A DNA stretch of 64,000 nucleotides, from contig OZ023263.1 in NCBI GenBank assembly GCA_964006375.1, positions 139,026,673 through 139,090,672 of the forward strand, in the 5' to 3' direction. The position numbers were made by a program, and so were the translations under genes. The notes below the pieces were generated by a model, which had not been told where the DNA came from, searched no databases, and saw only the letters and a list, made by a program, of their open reading frames with translations. This DNA is from Tillus elongatus. Taxonomy: Eukaryota > Arthropoda > Insecta > Coleoptera > Cleridae. Of this stretch, positions 12,456-26,651 are shown in pieces. Numbering within the stretch: position 1 is the stretch's first letter; the number at the start of each line of letters is the position of its first letter.

Positions 12456-12559
12456 AAAAATAAAAAATCTATGATAACCAAATTTGGTAGGTAGGTTTAC
12501 GATATAAAAAGTAAACCACACACCAAAATTTAGATTTCTATGTTACAAGAAAAAAAAGT

Positions 12560-13221
12560 TATAAAATATTTTGTGCCAGATCACTTCTATGAAAATTCAC
12601 TACCATAACGCACTTGCTGCGTCCAGGCTTTTTTAGTTTAAGTATGTTTTATGAAAATTCGCTGCCATAACGCACTTGCTGCAGCCACACTTTTTTGTTG
12701 TTATAGACAAACCTTACTAAGGCGCCTTTTATAAATTTTTTCAAATATATATAAATAAATGTGTGCTTTTGTAAAGGTGCGACTATATATGCATCAAGAT
12801 TATTCAAGATTATCGCTTATTAAAATTTGAAATATTTTTATAACTCTTTGCAACAAAGCAGTTGCTGTATGTAGACTTTTTTTTATACTTTTAGTTACTA
12901 TTTACCTTTTTTTAAATAAAACTCGCTACCACAAGTGACTTGCTGCATACAAGTTTTTTAACAAATATTTACTGTTTAACAACATGATTTTTTTATGCAC
13001 ATTTGTTACCATTACGGATTTGCTGCGCCCACACTTTTTTGTAATCATAGGTATACTATATCAACTCGCAAAGGTGTTAAGTAAATTGCCTATTCCATAA
13101 ACTTAAACATTACCACGATGAAATACACTCGACCAATAAATTATTGTACGTCTGCCTAAATGAATTGGTGTATGCAGGGGTTGCATACATGTAGGCGCTG
13201 TCGGTCGAACGATACGCACTC
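12560..13221 (+). repeat. Right end segment of H1
   Basis: Aligns with H2 from about 17060 to 18075. It has the reiterated cataacgcacttgctgcgNcca motif before T-rich stretches, the aaggcgccttttat block and the gcaggggttgcatacatgta block next to the right inverted repeat (13198-13219). Confidence 0.8.
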
Positions 13222-13229
13222 AGGGCGCC

Positions 13230-13984
13230 AGCGAAGGCTGATGATTCACAGTTTAAATTTAAAAAAATGGAAGTGTGTCCAAACACATTTTACGACCACC
13301 TCTAGGTCCGCTGACATGACACATCTCTTCATCATTGTTCAGTTATGAAAGATACAAAATTTAGGTAGGCAAAAAAATTATAAATGGTGAGAATTAAACG
13401 ATCAGGGTACATAAAAACTATTGCTTACCTTTATAAAGAAAACAAAGAATTGCTACAATTGATCAAAAAGGTAGGTAGATCCCATTGTGCCGAAGAACTC
13501 TGAAACACAGCAATTAATTGGTACGAAAGACAAATTTAAAATCGTTTCAGAACCAATATATCTCTCAGAATCAATAAAATTTTCAGGACCAGCCACTCTG
13601 TAAGATGTACTTTGTGCAACAAAATATGAATATAATGTCAGAAATGTCCAGGCGATGTACCAAAGAAGTCCTGGGCCCCTCCCAGCATGCCATATTTATT
13701 ATTAAAATGCATCACCGAGGGAGACCGAAGCCACGACGCGCACCGCCTGGCATTTCTAACCAAATTTCAATGGTTCCTGGATGCCTGCTTAATAACCTGT
13801 CCCAAAACCAAAACTAAATAAATATGTAATACATTATACTATATAAAAAATGCCTTGGGACCACTCACATACAAATATAAAACGCAGCATCCAGAGCAAC
13901 CAGCGGCATTTAAAAACCATTATCATATAAAAATGTCAATAATAATAATAATAATATAACCAGGCAGCTGGCTGGTACTTTAAT
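13230..13984. other. Spacer between H1 and H2, no gene seen
   Basis: A 70-codon plus frame (13605-13817) has no recognisable domain, and the flanks show no supporting signal. Nothing else was recognised. Confidence 0.5.
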
Positions 13985-14962
13985 AATTTGAACGTGGCAT
14001 ATCGTTCGGCCGACAGATCGTATAAAGTCGACACTACAATAGAGCGGCGATTCGACCCAGAATACCGCTTGTTTCAGTATTTGTCTGGCCGACTGGTTGA
14101 GGCGTAATATTGATCTCTGCTTCATATTTAGTTGCAAAACATGACATATAAGCGAAAATGACATAAAGATGCCAATTTATATGCGGGGCAATACACACTC
14201 TTTATATGTTTCAAATGGCTTATATAATAAAGTTATTTGTGTAAAAAAAATATGTTATTAGATACAAATAAACATACTTATGGGTACTTAATTGTTATAT
14301 ATGTGAATATGTATGAAACTCAATCCCGACTCACCTTAAAGAAAAGGAAATTTTCTAATAAAAAAAATTGATTGATATAAGATCTATTCCATATTTTAAT
14401 TACAAAAATGTTATTTAAAGTGAATATTATTAAGCATTTATTTTCAAGAAAATTATCTTTCATGGCATCTACTTTTTCACATTTTATAATGCATAGTTGC
14501 ACAATTGTTTGAAAATTTATGGTTGAGGGCAGAAGGTTAAGTACTTCTTTTTTTATAAATGTATATAGACAATGAAGAAAAAAATCATTGGAAATTGAAA
14601 ATGTGGTCATGCCATTAAAGTTATTTCTGTAAAAAAATATGTTTTAGATATAAATAAATATACTTATGGATAAATCGTGCTAAGCCTGAATTACAATGTC
14701 CACACTCAAAGAAACTATGGAAAATGATAGACAGTTCTGTTATTGTCGTAAAAAATCGAATGAGAAGTTTTATTCAATTTTTTCATTAAAACAATTTGAT
14801 TTAAAGGAAAAACAGCTTTTCATAAACTTTCTATTTTCTTCTTTTATTGCCAAATATTTTCAAAATTTATTGTCTTTTTTTTAAATAATTAACAAAATAA
14901 ACAAGGAAGAAGCTGTATTTTATAGGAAAGACTGTTCTGCATTTTTTAACGCTTATTTGCTG

Positions 14963-15065
<103 letters not shown>

Positions 15066-15377
15066 GGTGGTGCACTGAAAACGAAACAGACCGATTTGCG
15101 ACCAAAGAATTTTTTTTTAATAAACTCTGAAACACGTCACTTTTAATATTGAGGGGCACATGTTTTGACATAAAACTCAACTTTGTCACATCAACCCCTT
15201 AAGGGTGATGATAACAACCCTTATAGTTTAAATAGGGAACATGGGTCGAGTGTTACATCACTTGAAAGCACTTTCTTTTCTGAATATCAGCACACAAATT
15301 TTTTTGGAAGTTTTATCAAGTCGTTTAAAAATTATTCACAGTTGGAGTTGCAAGATGTTATTCCATTCATTGTGATG

Positions 15378-16733
<1,356 letters not shown>

Positions 16734-16781
16734 AGATCATTTATATGAACACTCACTTCCATAGCGCACTTGTTGCGTCCA

Positions 16782-16844
16782 TTTTTTTTTTTTTTTTTTG
16801 TTCCCTCAGGGCTCGTCCGCGGCCTTGCCGCCCCGATAGCACCG
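16782..16844 (-). mobile_element. 63-bp retrotransposed 3' tail of LINE C family
   Basis: An 18-nt T run plus 45 bp identical to the 3' terminus of LINE C at 35390-35434 (gttccctcagggctcgtccg onwards, ending gcaccg). It is flanked by tgttgcgtcca on both sides (16771-16781 and 16845-16855), and H1 has only one copy of the corresponding site. This is an extreme 5' truncation by target-primed reverse transcription. Confidence 0.93.
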
Positions 16845-18084
16845 TGTTGCGTCCATACTTCTTATTATGAGTAGCAGAATGTTTGCCACATGACTGTATG
16901 TCTCCCGACGCATAACATTTCTCAATTTGCAAATTTTTATAATATTCATTGATAACAAATTAAATTGTTCGCTTATTAATAATAAACTGACATACAATAA
17001 GGTTGGAACTGAAATGGTCTCTAAAACTTATAAAAATTTTAATTATAATTTGGACGTATATTTACTATTTTAGTTTAAGTATGCTTTAGGAAAATTTGCT
17101 GCCATAACGCACTTGCTGCGACCACACTTTTTTGTGGTTATGGACAAACCTTACCAAGGCGCCTTTTATTAATTTTTTCAAATATATTAGAATAAATGTG
17201 TGCTTTTGTAAAGGCGTGACTATATATGCATCAAGATTATTCAAGATTCTAACTGAATGGGAAACTCGCTTTTTAAGATTTGAAATATTTTTATAACTCC
17301 TTGCAACAAAGGAGTGGCTGCATGTAGACTTTTTTTATACTTTTGTTTACTATTTACCCTTAAAAAAGATAAAACTCGCTACCACAAGTAACTTGCTGCA
17401 TATAAGTTTTTTAACAAATATTTACTGTGTAACAACAGAAATTTTTTATGAAAATTTGTTACCATTACGCATTTGCTGCGGCCACCTTTTTTTGTCATTA
17501 CGAATCGACAAAGCTTATCAAATGCCTTTTATTCATTTTTCTCAAGTATCGGAATAAATGTGTGCTTTTCTGAAGGCTTCACTATATATGTATCAATACT
17601 TTTGAAGATTCTAGCTGAATGGGAAGGATTTAAGATTCGAAATACATGAAAAACGTTTTTTAATACTTTTATTTACTATTTGATTACCAATGTTTTATTA
17701 CAACTCGCTACCGCAACAAATTCGCTACCAAAACGCAATTGCTGCGTAAACACTTTTTTGTTACTGCAAATGGATAATTCTTATTAGGTGCCTTTTATGA
17801 TTATTTTTTCAAATATCAGAAAAAGTCTGTTATTTGGCGATTTAGGTTTGCTTTAAAATGGTCTTATAAATCCAAAACAAGGGTTCTTTTAACTCAATTA
17901 TAGGTATACTATATCAACACGCAAAGGTGTTAAGCAAATTGCCTATTGCATAAACTGTCAAGACTTCAGTGAAGAACTACACTCGACCAATATATTATTG
18001 TACATCCGCCTAAATGAATTGGTGTATGCAGGGGTTGCATACATGTAGGAGCTGTCGGTCCAATAATACGCACTCTAATTTGAA

Positions 18085-18520
18085 GTAGGTGTTTGAAATT
18101 TACATAGGTTATGAATTGTATGAATTTTGTTCACCAACACAATAGAGAATCTAGAGGAGTGAAACAAAAATAGAGAAATGGTGAAAAGGGAAGAAAGGTA
18201 AATTTTAAAATAAATAGCTCACTTGAAGAGTGGGCCATTTTAAAAAAATGGTGGCAGAACTAGATTAGATGAACTAGGTTAGTTTGATGCATCTAATATT
18301 GTTTGGATGCAGTTTAACGAGGTACCACAAGTCGAGGTGTTAACTAAAAAAAATGACATTTTCATGTGAATGTGATTGAAGGCCACTTTAACGACATGCT
18401 CGGGTCGAGGGCAGGTTAAAAACAAACAATGAGATAGGTAGTTAGAAAGAATGAGATAAATAAAAACATAGGAAGAGGATAGAAGGAAAGCATTTTGATC
18501 AATGGAGCGTTTTTCTCTAT
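18085..18520. other. Spacer, no gene seen
   Basis: Sequence between the H2 duplication and gypsy fragment F. Nothing was recognised; it may include the lost 3' end of F. Confidence 0.45.
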
Positions 18521-20429
18521 CTAAAAAATGTAACTAATACTATGTGATGAATCTAATTTTATATCCTTGACATGAAAATCGCTCAGAACGTTGCCATCTA
18601 GATCCTTTAAAACATAAACTAGAGATGATTTTATTTTATGAACGATGCAAGGAATGTACTTGGGGGCCAACTTAGCACAAACGTCGTCTGCAGTTTTAGA
18701 TAAAACATAGTTGCGCTTTAGCACTCGGTCACCAAATTGAAACCACACATCCCTCCTTCGCAGATTAAATTGACGAACATAAGAACGACGGATCCGTTCT
18801 TGTACTTTAGTATAAACCTGAGGCAGGCACTGCACAAAATCAGGGTCCAAAAGTCTTTCGGAAATCTGTATCCGATTCTGGGCATTCTCCTCAATTCTCC
18901 CATAATAGGAGCCATCAACGGAAATGTTCCTGCCGAAGGTAAGGTAGCTAGGGGAGTACTAAGTAACCTCGTGTCTAGCGAGTCAGATGGCCTGTGCTAT
19001 TTTAAAAATAGAGTCGTCCCATGTGTGCTGATTCTTCTTTATATATGAACGCATGGCAACAGTTAAGGTGCGATTTACCCTCTCGCAAAAATTTGTTCCT
19101 AGGGTGGTACCTAGCATTATACATAATTTTCTGCACATTATACACACTCATTAGGGATTTGAATTATTTGCTGAGGAATTGCGGACCATTATCTATTACA
19201 TACTTGTGGTACGCCAAAAATTAGAAAAACATTATTCTCCAGACACTTAACAATAGAGGCGGCAGTGGCCTTAGGCATGGGGTGAACCAAAACAAATATG
19301 GTGAACCAGTCACAAACTACCAACAAGAAACGGTTACCCTTCCTAGAACGAGGATAAATACTTAAGAGATCAGCCGATATCATCTGGAATGGAATATCAA
19401 TGTTTCGGAATTTACCCATTAAACCAGCTTCAGGTAACTTGTCAGGTTTGCATTGCAAACAGGTTTTGCAGGCACGAACATAAAGTTGGATAGACTGTCT
19501 CATTCTAGGACAATAGTAGAGGTGTGAAATCCTGGAAAGGGTCTTGAAAACACCAAAATGCCCAGCTGTAAGGGCATCGTGATACATTCTCAGGATAGGC
19601 CTATTAGGGGTTGGTACAACGATTTTTTATGCCAGGGACGAATCGGAATACGTTCCTCGGTAAGACGTGCTTGTAGAAAATGTTATTTTCTACCTTAAAA
19701 GAGGGAAAAAGTTTTGGGGTTTTCCTGATCTTATGCAACATTGAATTATACCATTTATCTGGATTCAGCTCTGAAAGGCCAAGGACTACAGCATGCGAAC
19801 TGTTAATGCCCGATCTTGAAAGAGCATCAACGTTGGGAATTTTCTTGCCTTTTCTATGTATAATAGTAAAGTTGAATTGATTCAGCCTAAGCTGCCATTT
19901 AGCCAGACGAGGAGAAGGGTTTTTCATATTTTGAAGCCATTGAAGGGAAGTATGATGGGAGATGACCTTGGAAAGAGTGTTTTCAATGTAACAGCTGATT
20001 TTTTCTATTGAGAGGATTACAGCTAGCAATTCCTTCTCAGTAGTACTGTACTTCTTTTGGGATGAATTGAGTGTTTTGCTAAAGAGTGCCATAGGATGTT
20101 CCAGGCCATCGGCTTCCTGGTAAATAATTCCCGTCACTTCAGAATCGGAGGCATCACACATAATGGAAAAGGGTCTTGATAAGTCTGGGCTAGGCAGGAT
20201 TGGGGCGGTGGTAAGCAGGTGTTTAATTTTCTTGAAGGCCTTGTAAACCTCGGGAGTCCAGAGAATTGACTGACCCTTCGCTTTTCCCTTAAGGAGAGCA
20301 TTTATTGGGGATGAGATAGAGGCAAAATCCTTAAGGAAGCGCATCTAATAGCCAATAAGGCCTACCAGTCGGCGGATCTGTGTGGTGTATGTGGGAGTTG
20401 GATAGTTCAAAATGGCAGAAATCTTAATT
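18521..20429 (-). pseudogene. pol: F: Ty3/gypsy pol fragment (RT end, RNase H, integrase)
   Basis: Minus-strand frames in order. From 20429 to 19604 come the end of the RT connection (a GLIGY block interrupted by a stop), then RNase H with MCDASDSEVTG, EKELLAVI and the NVDALSR block. From 19587 to 19189 come the integrase HHCC zinc finger (H...H, CKTCLQCKP) and the first catalytic Asp (ISADLL). Between 19190 and 18850 frames are lost, but a catalytic-Glu-like block (CERVNRTL) is readable near 19055. The C-terminal domain is at 18850-18521 (GDRVLKRNYVLS). The copy lacks the RT catalytic half, cut at about 20429 where the LTR of E begins. It is a dead fragment of a different family from E, judged by its zinc finger and spacing. 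Confidence 0.85.
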
Positions 20430-21407
20430 TTATTATACCTACTACAGTACCATGTACCCTGCGACCTCTTACGCCGTCCTTGTACGAGTTTATAAAATAA
20501 TTTAAAATTTAGTGTGGTTGTTTCACTATATCTATAATGAAATTCAGTCGTTTACTTTTAAAATTACTTTAGTATAATTTAAATGAATTCAACACATAAG
20601 ATTTACAACAGAAAAAAAGGAACATTGAACAACAATGATTATTAATATGACTTTACTTAATTGCGCCTCTGAGAACGAAGCGTTAAATCTTGCGCCAAGG
20701 GCGCCTTAAAACAATAATAGTTTAATCTACCCTTCCAGTAATTTACAAGGCTTTACTTGTTTCCAAAATTTGGGGCGAATTAGAACTGATATAATGTTAG
20801 CCTGTGGTTAAATAAAATATCCACATAAGCCCTTTTTAGTTCACCCCTTCAGAGGTTGATTTTCTTATATACTATACTTTAATTTCTCAATCCCCCAACT
20901 ACTACACTTATTCCTACTTCCTTGACTAAAATTACCCTACTTATCCCTTGAACATAAATCTACTCCCCCGTAACTTAGTTAAACCTCTTAGTAAACAAAT
21001 ATGATGATTCCTTATTTAGTTTAAATATATATGTACCGTCAACTGGGGTGACTTCGGACAGGCGGGGTGACTTCGGACAACATGTGGTCATTTCGCGCAC
21101 GTCCTTCTAGCGGCAAATCGATGCGCGAAATCCCGATTGTTCTCGATCAAATCTGTCCCTCTTAGTTCCGTCTAGACGTCCGTGGCGCGTGTTTGCTTGT
21201 TCGGGAGAGTTTTGCCGATTTAACCGCATTTTTCTGCATATAGGATTTTCTCGCTAACAGTAAGTGGAAAAAGATACTTTTCTCCACTTTATATTGGTCA
21301 CTTTAGGTCTATTTCATTATTATTATGTGATAGCCCAATGTTTTAAGAACATTTTCATCAATATGTGGTTTTTCTATTTTCAATAGTTTTTATTATACAG
21401 GGTAATA

Positions 21408-23335
21408 ATGAAAATATCTCCATTATCGGACATGGTACGAACCTACAAAAAAGTCTTAGGCGGCCGCCGATATCAATATTATCGTGCAGAGCAGTTGGAG
21501 AAAGCGGTCCAAGATGTCCAAAGTAAGAAAAAAAGCGTGCGACAGGCGGCAGAATATTATGGTGTGCCCAAATCCACCATAAGTGACAGAATAAAGGGGA
21601 TTCATGGTAAATCTGTTGGGGGCCAAACAAAAATACCGGAAGAAGAGGAAAGGCTGGTTGCAACAATAAATATCGCGGCACATTGGGGATTTCCCCTAAC
21701 TCAATATGATATTCGAACTATTGTTAAGAGTTATTTAGACAAAAAACGGGTAAATATACCACAGTTTAAACATAACTTACCTGGCTCTGACTGGATGAAA
21801 TTGTTTTTGAATCGCCACAAAGGGCTGACAACAAGATGCTGCCAGAATATCAAAAGATATAGGGCTCAAGTCAATAAACAAACTTTGACAAGTTATTTCG
21901 AAGAGTTAAGGGTTTCTTTAGAAGGTGTTAGCCCCGAAAAATCGTCAACTATGACGAAACAAACTTTTCATACGATCCCGGTAAAGTTAAGGTGGTGTGT
22001 AAGAGGGGATCAAAACACTGTGACAGAGTTATGGATACATCAAAAAGCAGCATCAGCGTTATGATGGCGGCTTCAGCAAGTGGGGAATTATTACCGCCGT
22101 TCGTAGTTTACAAGGCAAAACATCGATACGAGGATTGGGAAGAAAATGGTCCGGATGGTTGCCGCTATAGTGTAAGCAAGTCAGGATGGTTCGAGACCGT
22201 CACATTTCGCGAATGGTTTTGACAAATAGCTATCTCATATTTCAAGAAAAAATATGGAGCAAAAGTGCTCATTGGTGACAATTTGTCAAGCCACATTACT
22301 GTTGATGTTATCGAAGAATGTGAACGCCTAAATATCAAATTTATCTTGCTCCCGCCAAATTCAACACATCTTTGCCAACCGCTAGACATTGCCTATTTTG
22401 GCCCTTTGAAAAAAGCCTGGAGAAAAATTCTCACAGAATGGAAGACAAAGAGAAGAGGGCCATTCCAAAAATGCGATTTTCCAAACCTCCTTAAACGGAC
22501 ATTAGCGTCAATAGAAGCTAGCTCAAAAAAAATATCTTGTCTGGTTTTAGAGCTGGGGGCATTTTTCCGCTCTGTCCTCAACAGGTTATAAAACGCCTAC
22601 CCGAAGAAAATATCTGAGACTGACCAAACTAATTTACCTCATAAGATAGACGAGAGCTTACTACAATTTTTGAAGGAAAATAGAACGCCGGAACAAACAA
22701 AACCCAAAAGAAGGAGGCGTGTCAATATTCCACCTGGACGTGAGATCACACTTTTAGATATCCCAGATAATCGACAAAGTGAACCGAGTGCAGAAAACAC
22801 TCCATCTGTATCTGGGATTAAAAGAAAAATGGGTAAAAAACCGAGTAAAAAACCCATAAATATTGCATGCGACGGCGATTCCGATGATGTCGAGGATGAT
22901 CTTCCATTATCTCTTCTAGCAAATCAAATCAAAAAAATAAATAAGATGCTTCCTTCTCAATCATCCTTTGATTTACGCTTAGATATGGAAGTAGAAAATA
23001 CAGAAGGGGCTGATGAAAGCTCTGAAAATATCTCTCAGCAAGACATCTCAGAAGAACTAGCTGTAAATGGCTTTGTCGTCGTTGAATTGCCCGTGGAAAA
23101 TTCCTCCAAAAATAAATATTACGTGGGAAAACTTTTTGCGAAAGAAGGGCAAAGCTACTCAGTTAGTTTTCTTCGAAAGAAAACATTTGGTGACGAAATT
23201 TACTTCCATTTTCCAAATGTTTCTGACAACAGCATCATTGGGGAGTCTGAAATTTATCAGAGACTGTTATTTAAAGAATTTAGAAGAGATCGCTATAAGT
23301 TTGTGAATTTACCAAAGAATATTATTTTAGAGTGA
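21408..23335 (+). pseudogene. Pogo-like transposase (HTH-psq, CENP-B HTH, DDE), disrupted
   Basis: The likely protein start is the ATG at 21408 or the one at about 21432 (MVRTYKKVLGG). Domains in order: an N-terminal psq-type helix-turn-helix with SVRQAAEYYGVPKSTISDR, a CENP-B-type DNA-binding region around 21690-21860, and a DDE domain with catalytic-type DETN (21953), GDNLSSH (about 22276) and QPLDIAYFGPLKKAW (about 22379). A basic/acidic C-terminal tail runs to 23335. Breaks: a frameshift near the A run at 21936-21941 just before the first catalytic Asp, a TGA at 22220-22222, and a local double frameshift around 22535-22600. The enzyme would cut and paste DNA at TA sites; this copy cannot make it. 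Its presence between intact inverted repeats fixes the identity of P. Confidence 0.93.
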
Positions 23336-23572
23336 CTGTGACTATACCTGCCAAATATTTTATAAGAATGATTTTTTTGTTTTTTTCCAAATATTTCATA
23401 AGAATGATTTTTTGTTTTTTTGTTTTTTTTTGAGAATAAAGTGTTTATTTTTATGCATATTTTGACTTTCAATTCCTTCCAATTACTTCCTATTTCCTTA
23501 AAAATTAAAAAAAAAATTGTCCGAAGTCACCCCTAAATCACTAAGACATAGATTTCCTGTTGTTTTGAATAC

Positions 23573-23613
23573 GTGTCCGAAGTCACCCCACCCTATGGGG
23601 TGACTTCGGACAC
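23573..23613. repeat. 18-bp-arm palindrome in the right end of P
   Basis: Arms 23573-23590 (gtgtccgaagtcacccca) and 23596-23613 are exact reverse complements with loop cccta. Each arm contains the sub-terminal motif found at both ends of P, so this is probably a paired transposase-binding site. Confidence 0.92.
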
Positions 23614-24610
23614 TTTTCAAAATTTTTAAAAAAATGTTTTTGATTAAAAAATCAACAATCTCAGTTGATCACCGTGTAGGTGAATGTTGGAGCTATATTG
23701 AGTTAAAATTTCAGAACGATTGCTTCGTTAGAAAAAAAGTTATTGATAAAAAAGTCCAAAATCTGTCCGAAGTCACCCCAGTTGACGGTACTTATGGTAA
23801 ATTCTTCGATACAGCCACCATGTATGCCTTTTTATTATCTTGACAAGAAAGAGCACTTACCCCTTTCGTTACAATATTCCAGTGAGAAAGAAAACAATAC
23901 CGACCTTGCAAGGGCACTCCAGTACCCTATTTCTTGTAGGTTTGAATAATTATCGAGCGATAACGATTAATTAATACAATTAAAATAATCAGAAAAACTC
24001 CCTGTTTAAACCTCTAACTCAACACTGCCTCGCCCCGTGTCACACAGTATCACCGTGAACTTCCGTGACTTCACTAACTGCCCTCTGCGTTTTCCCCTTC
24101 AAAGAAAATTACCTTTCCTGACTTGACAGAGTTAAAATCCGAACTTTAACCTTTTATGTCAGCACTCCTGGTAACGGTTTTATTCAAAGTATTTTCGTAA
24201 TATCACAACTCGGTCGTGCGATTTTGATGATGCCACGGTTTTGAGTTTCATCATCTCTCCACGTTTCTATCAGCAAAGTATCACAGTCTTTACCCGGTGT
24301 TTGCCGACATTAAATTTTCATTCGAGAAATTAAATGTTGCAATGATCTACTTAATATTTTCATACATTCGGACAATAATAAATTAACGAATTTTTGTATT
24401 GTATATAGGCTGTCATGTAATTACCAACTCCAAATCAAATAACAACATTATTAAATGGTATCTAGTCATTACATAGACTGTCCCGCAATAACAAGTCCCT
24501 CCTAAAAGTCCACCCTATTTAGCGGTATCTATGTACTATATAGGTTGGCCCATAATTATAGTTGTCTTCTTGGACACTAGCCAAAAGTCAAGCAGGTAAT
24601 CCTGCTTACA

Positions 24611-24622
24611 TCTGCCCCCCAC
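24611..24622 (-). promoter_or_regulatory. Polypurine tract of E
   Basis: On the element strand gtggggggcaga directly precedes the 3' LTR start TGTAAGC. This is the expected primer for plus-strand DNA synthesis. Confidence 0.85.
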
Positions 24623-26650
24623 TAGAAGACAAAAATTATCCGTAGGAATTTTTTTTCCGAAAAACTAAATTACAAGAGAGCAACACATCGTAGCTGACTA
24701 GAGTACCTAGTGACAGTCCAACTAGCTAACCTAACCTAACACGCACTTTGGTTTACAAACACTGGGTTTGTTTAAACACTGGCCATCGTGGTGACGTTGA
24801 AGGCTGGTCCTCGCTGGCGTCTGACGATGCTGTTGTAGCTTTAGTGAACTAACAGCTCAGTGAAGTACCGCACCTGGCTTCGACTCGGCTCATCCGATGG
24901 GGTTGATTATACTGTGGCTACCCCCATCTGTCCATCATCCCGTCGTCTTTCGGCTTATTCTGTAACACCAAAGATGCCTGGGTCTACCATGTACTAGCTA
25001 ATATTGGTCATCACGCCCCGATGCCTCATACTTTGAAGCTGTGGAAATGTTCAATCACTTCCCTACCGAACTTATGCTCGCTTGTACTTAACCCTAGCGC
25101 TGACTAGAAATGCTAGGTTGCCTGGCCAAGCTGGCCAGTTCCTGGGGACATAAGGGCATTGTCATTGTGTATTAACGCCGCCCATGGTTTCTCTTTATCC
25201 TGGACCATCTCTCCGTCTGTACTTGGTTTAGGACAGACTTGCCCATAAGTTACTAGGAAAGGTATGTCCACCTAACAAACAACACTGTCCCCCTCCACAA
25301 GACAACAATTGACTTTTGCCTGGGGGTGTTGTTTGGCTTTACTCTTAATCGTCTTCACTTGACTGTCCTCTCTGCAATGCCAGTATTTCCCCTTTGCCTT
25401 AGCACGTTGTTTCTTCAAAACTACCCTTAATTAATCTTTGTACCCCGTACTTCCATTAGGTTATGTCTGGGCTTCGTTACATCCGAGGCTGAAGAGGCAC
25501 CGGTGCTGTGCTTCAAGTTGCTGCATACTGTAAACTGCTTGACCTTGTACCATACCATGTCGCGGGGAGTTATTGTCTCACTAAATGTTCGGGCCTGCAC
25601 TCTAACGTCTTTAACGATACCGTTACTATCTCCGAAAGTCTTTTTCGCTTACGCGAACACTACTTGTCCTAACTAAGTCCGTTTGCGTTCACCTCGTTTT
25701 ATGATAAGTCTATTACTTGGCTTCTGCGGGTTACTGTTTAAGTTCATTGTGTGCTGTCTTTTAACATAGCCCGGTCGCGTTCATCTTTCGGCAGTAAGCC
25801 CTTATATTGTCCTGTTAACACTACCTTCCTCCCAATACTGTCTATCCGTTTACCCATTTCGCACTACTGGTCAAGTTTTACGTAGTTTTTCGGAAACTGT
25901 CTATGCACTATGTTCCTTAACTGGCACTGCGTCTTCCCAACAATGTCTGTTCACCTTTTCCCTGGGAGTCCGGTACGAACATTGAGCCGTCATGTTGCTA
26001 TGGGTGAGACGCTGCCCCTTGGAGATGGCTCAACCCTCGTGACGGGTTGTTGTTTGCAATGAAAGAATATGCTAGTGCTACTTTCCACAATTGTTGGCGG
26101 AAAATTTCAACATTATACAGGAATATAACTCAGAGTTGGAAAACGAGGTAGTGAATAATCGATAGAACAAGAAAACACCAAAATTTGTTGTTGATCTTAT
26201 ACAGAACCTTTTAAATTCTGTAATACAGTTTTAGAAGAACCGAGGAAAGGTTGGGGAACGCAAATAAAATTTACGACAGGTGCAAGAATGTCACCTCAAT
26301 ATGACTGCGAAGGTGCACTGGAAGGATGCAAAATGAAAATTGCAAGAGACTTTGAACCAAAGAACTAGGACACCATTGATGAATTTATGGATTATCAGAA
26401 TTGGCCTACCCGTTGGGCTACTGACTGGTCTATCGAAAAAGGGGGGTGTGTGCTATGATTTTGGAGGAAGGTCGCACCGGTGGTTCCTCCCACAGGCCCC
26501 AAGACGTCATTACGAGGCCCATGTCATTGCTCTCTTAGACGGTGTTCCTGTCCGCCATGCTACAATTAAGGGGGGGGGGGGGTGGAGTGGCACGTGAAAG
26601 TTTCTCCCACAGCCGTGTGTGTTCACATCGTCTGTGTGCTTTTAAATTAT
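24623..26650 (-). other. 3' non-coding region of E
   Basis: About 2 kb between the end of integrase and the polypurine tract, with higher GC than the flanks and no coding frame of note on either strand. Contains a 12-G run at 26571-26582 and a chance cctaacctaa at about 24728. An env gene is not recognisable here. Confidence 0.6.
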
Positions 26651-26651
26651 C

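Larger units (their letters stand above)
21036..23788 (+). mobile_element. P: pogo-like DNA transposon
   Basis: Perfect 26-bp terminal inverted repeats (21036-21061 and 23763-23788, starting ccgtcaactggggtgac) are flanked by TA on both sides (21034-21035 and 23789-23790), as in Tc1/mariner-pogo transposition. It sits inside the 3' LTR of E. It encodes a disrupted CENP-B/DDE-type transposase. The motif ggggtgacttcggaca is repeated six times near the ends. Confidence 0.95.
20430..24610 (-). repeat. 3' LTR of E (split by pogo-like element P)
   Basis: 20430-21035 and 23789-24610 align with the 5' LTR at 61431-62518. It contains about 325 bp (20787-21035 and 23791-23865) that the 5' LTR lacks, where 61766 joins directly. 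Its last bases gcttaca match the 5' LTR end. The first 134 bp of the 5' LTR have no counterpart here. Confidence 0.85.

Noticed and set aside
13605..13817. 70-codon plus frame between H1 and H2
   Set aside because: Composition and length are as expected by chance, with no motif.
24725..24740. Telomere-type cctaacctaa
   Set aside because: Only two units inside the 3' region of E; chance is sufficient.
26340..26597. 85-codon plus frame ending in a Gly run
   Set aside because: It runs through a 12-G homopolymer in the non-coding 3' region of E; no domain.
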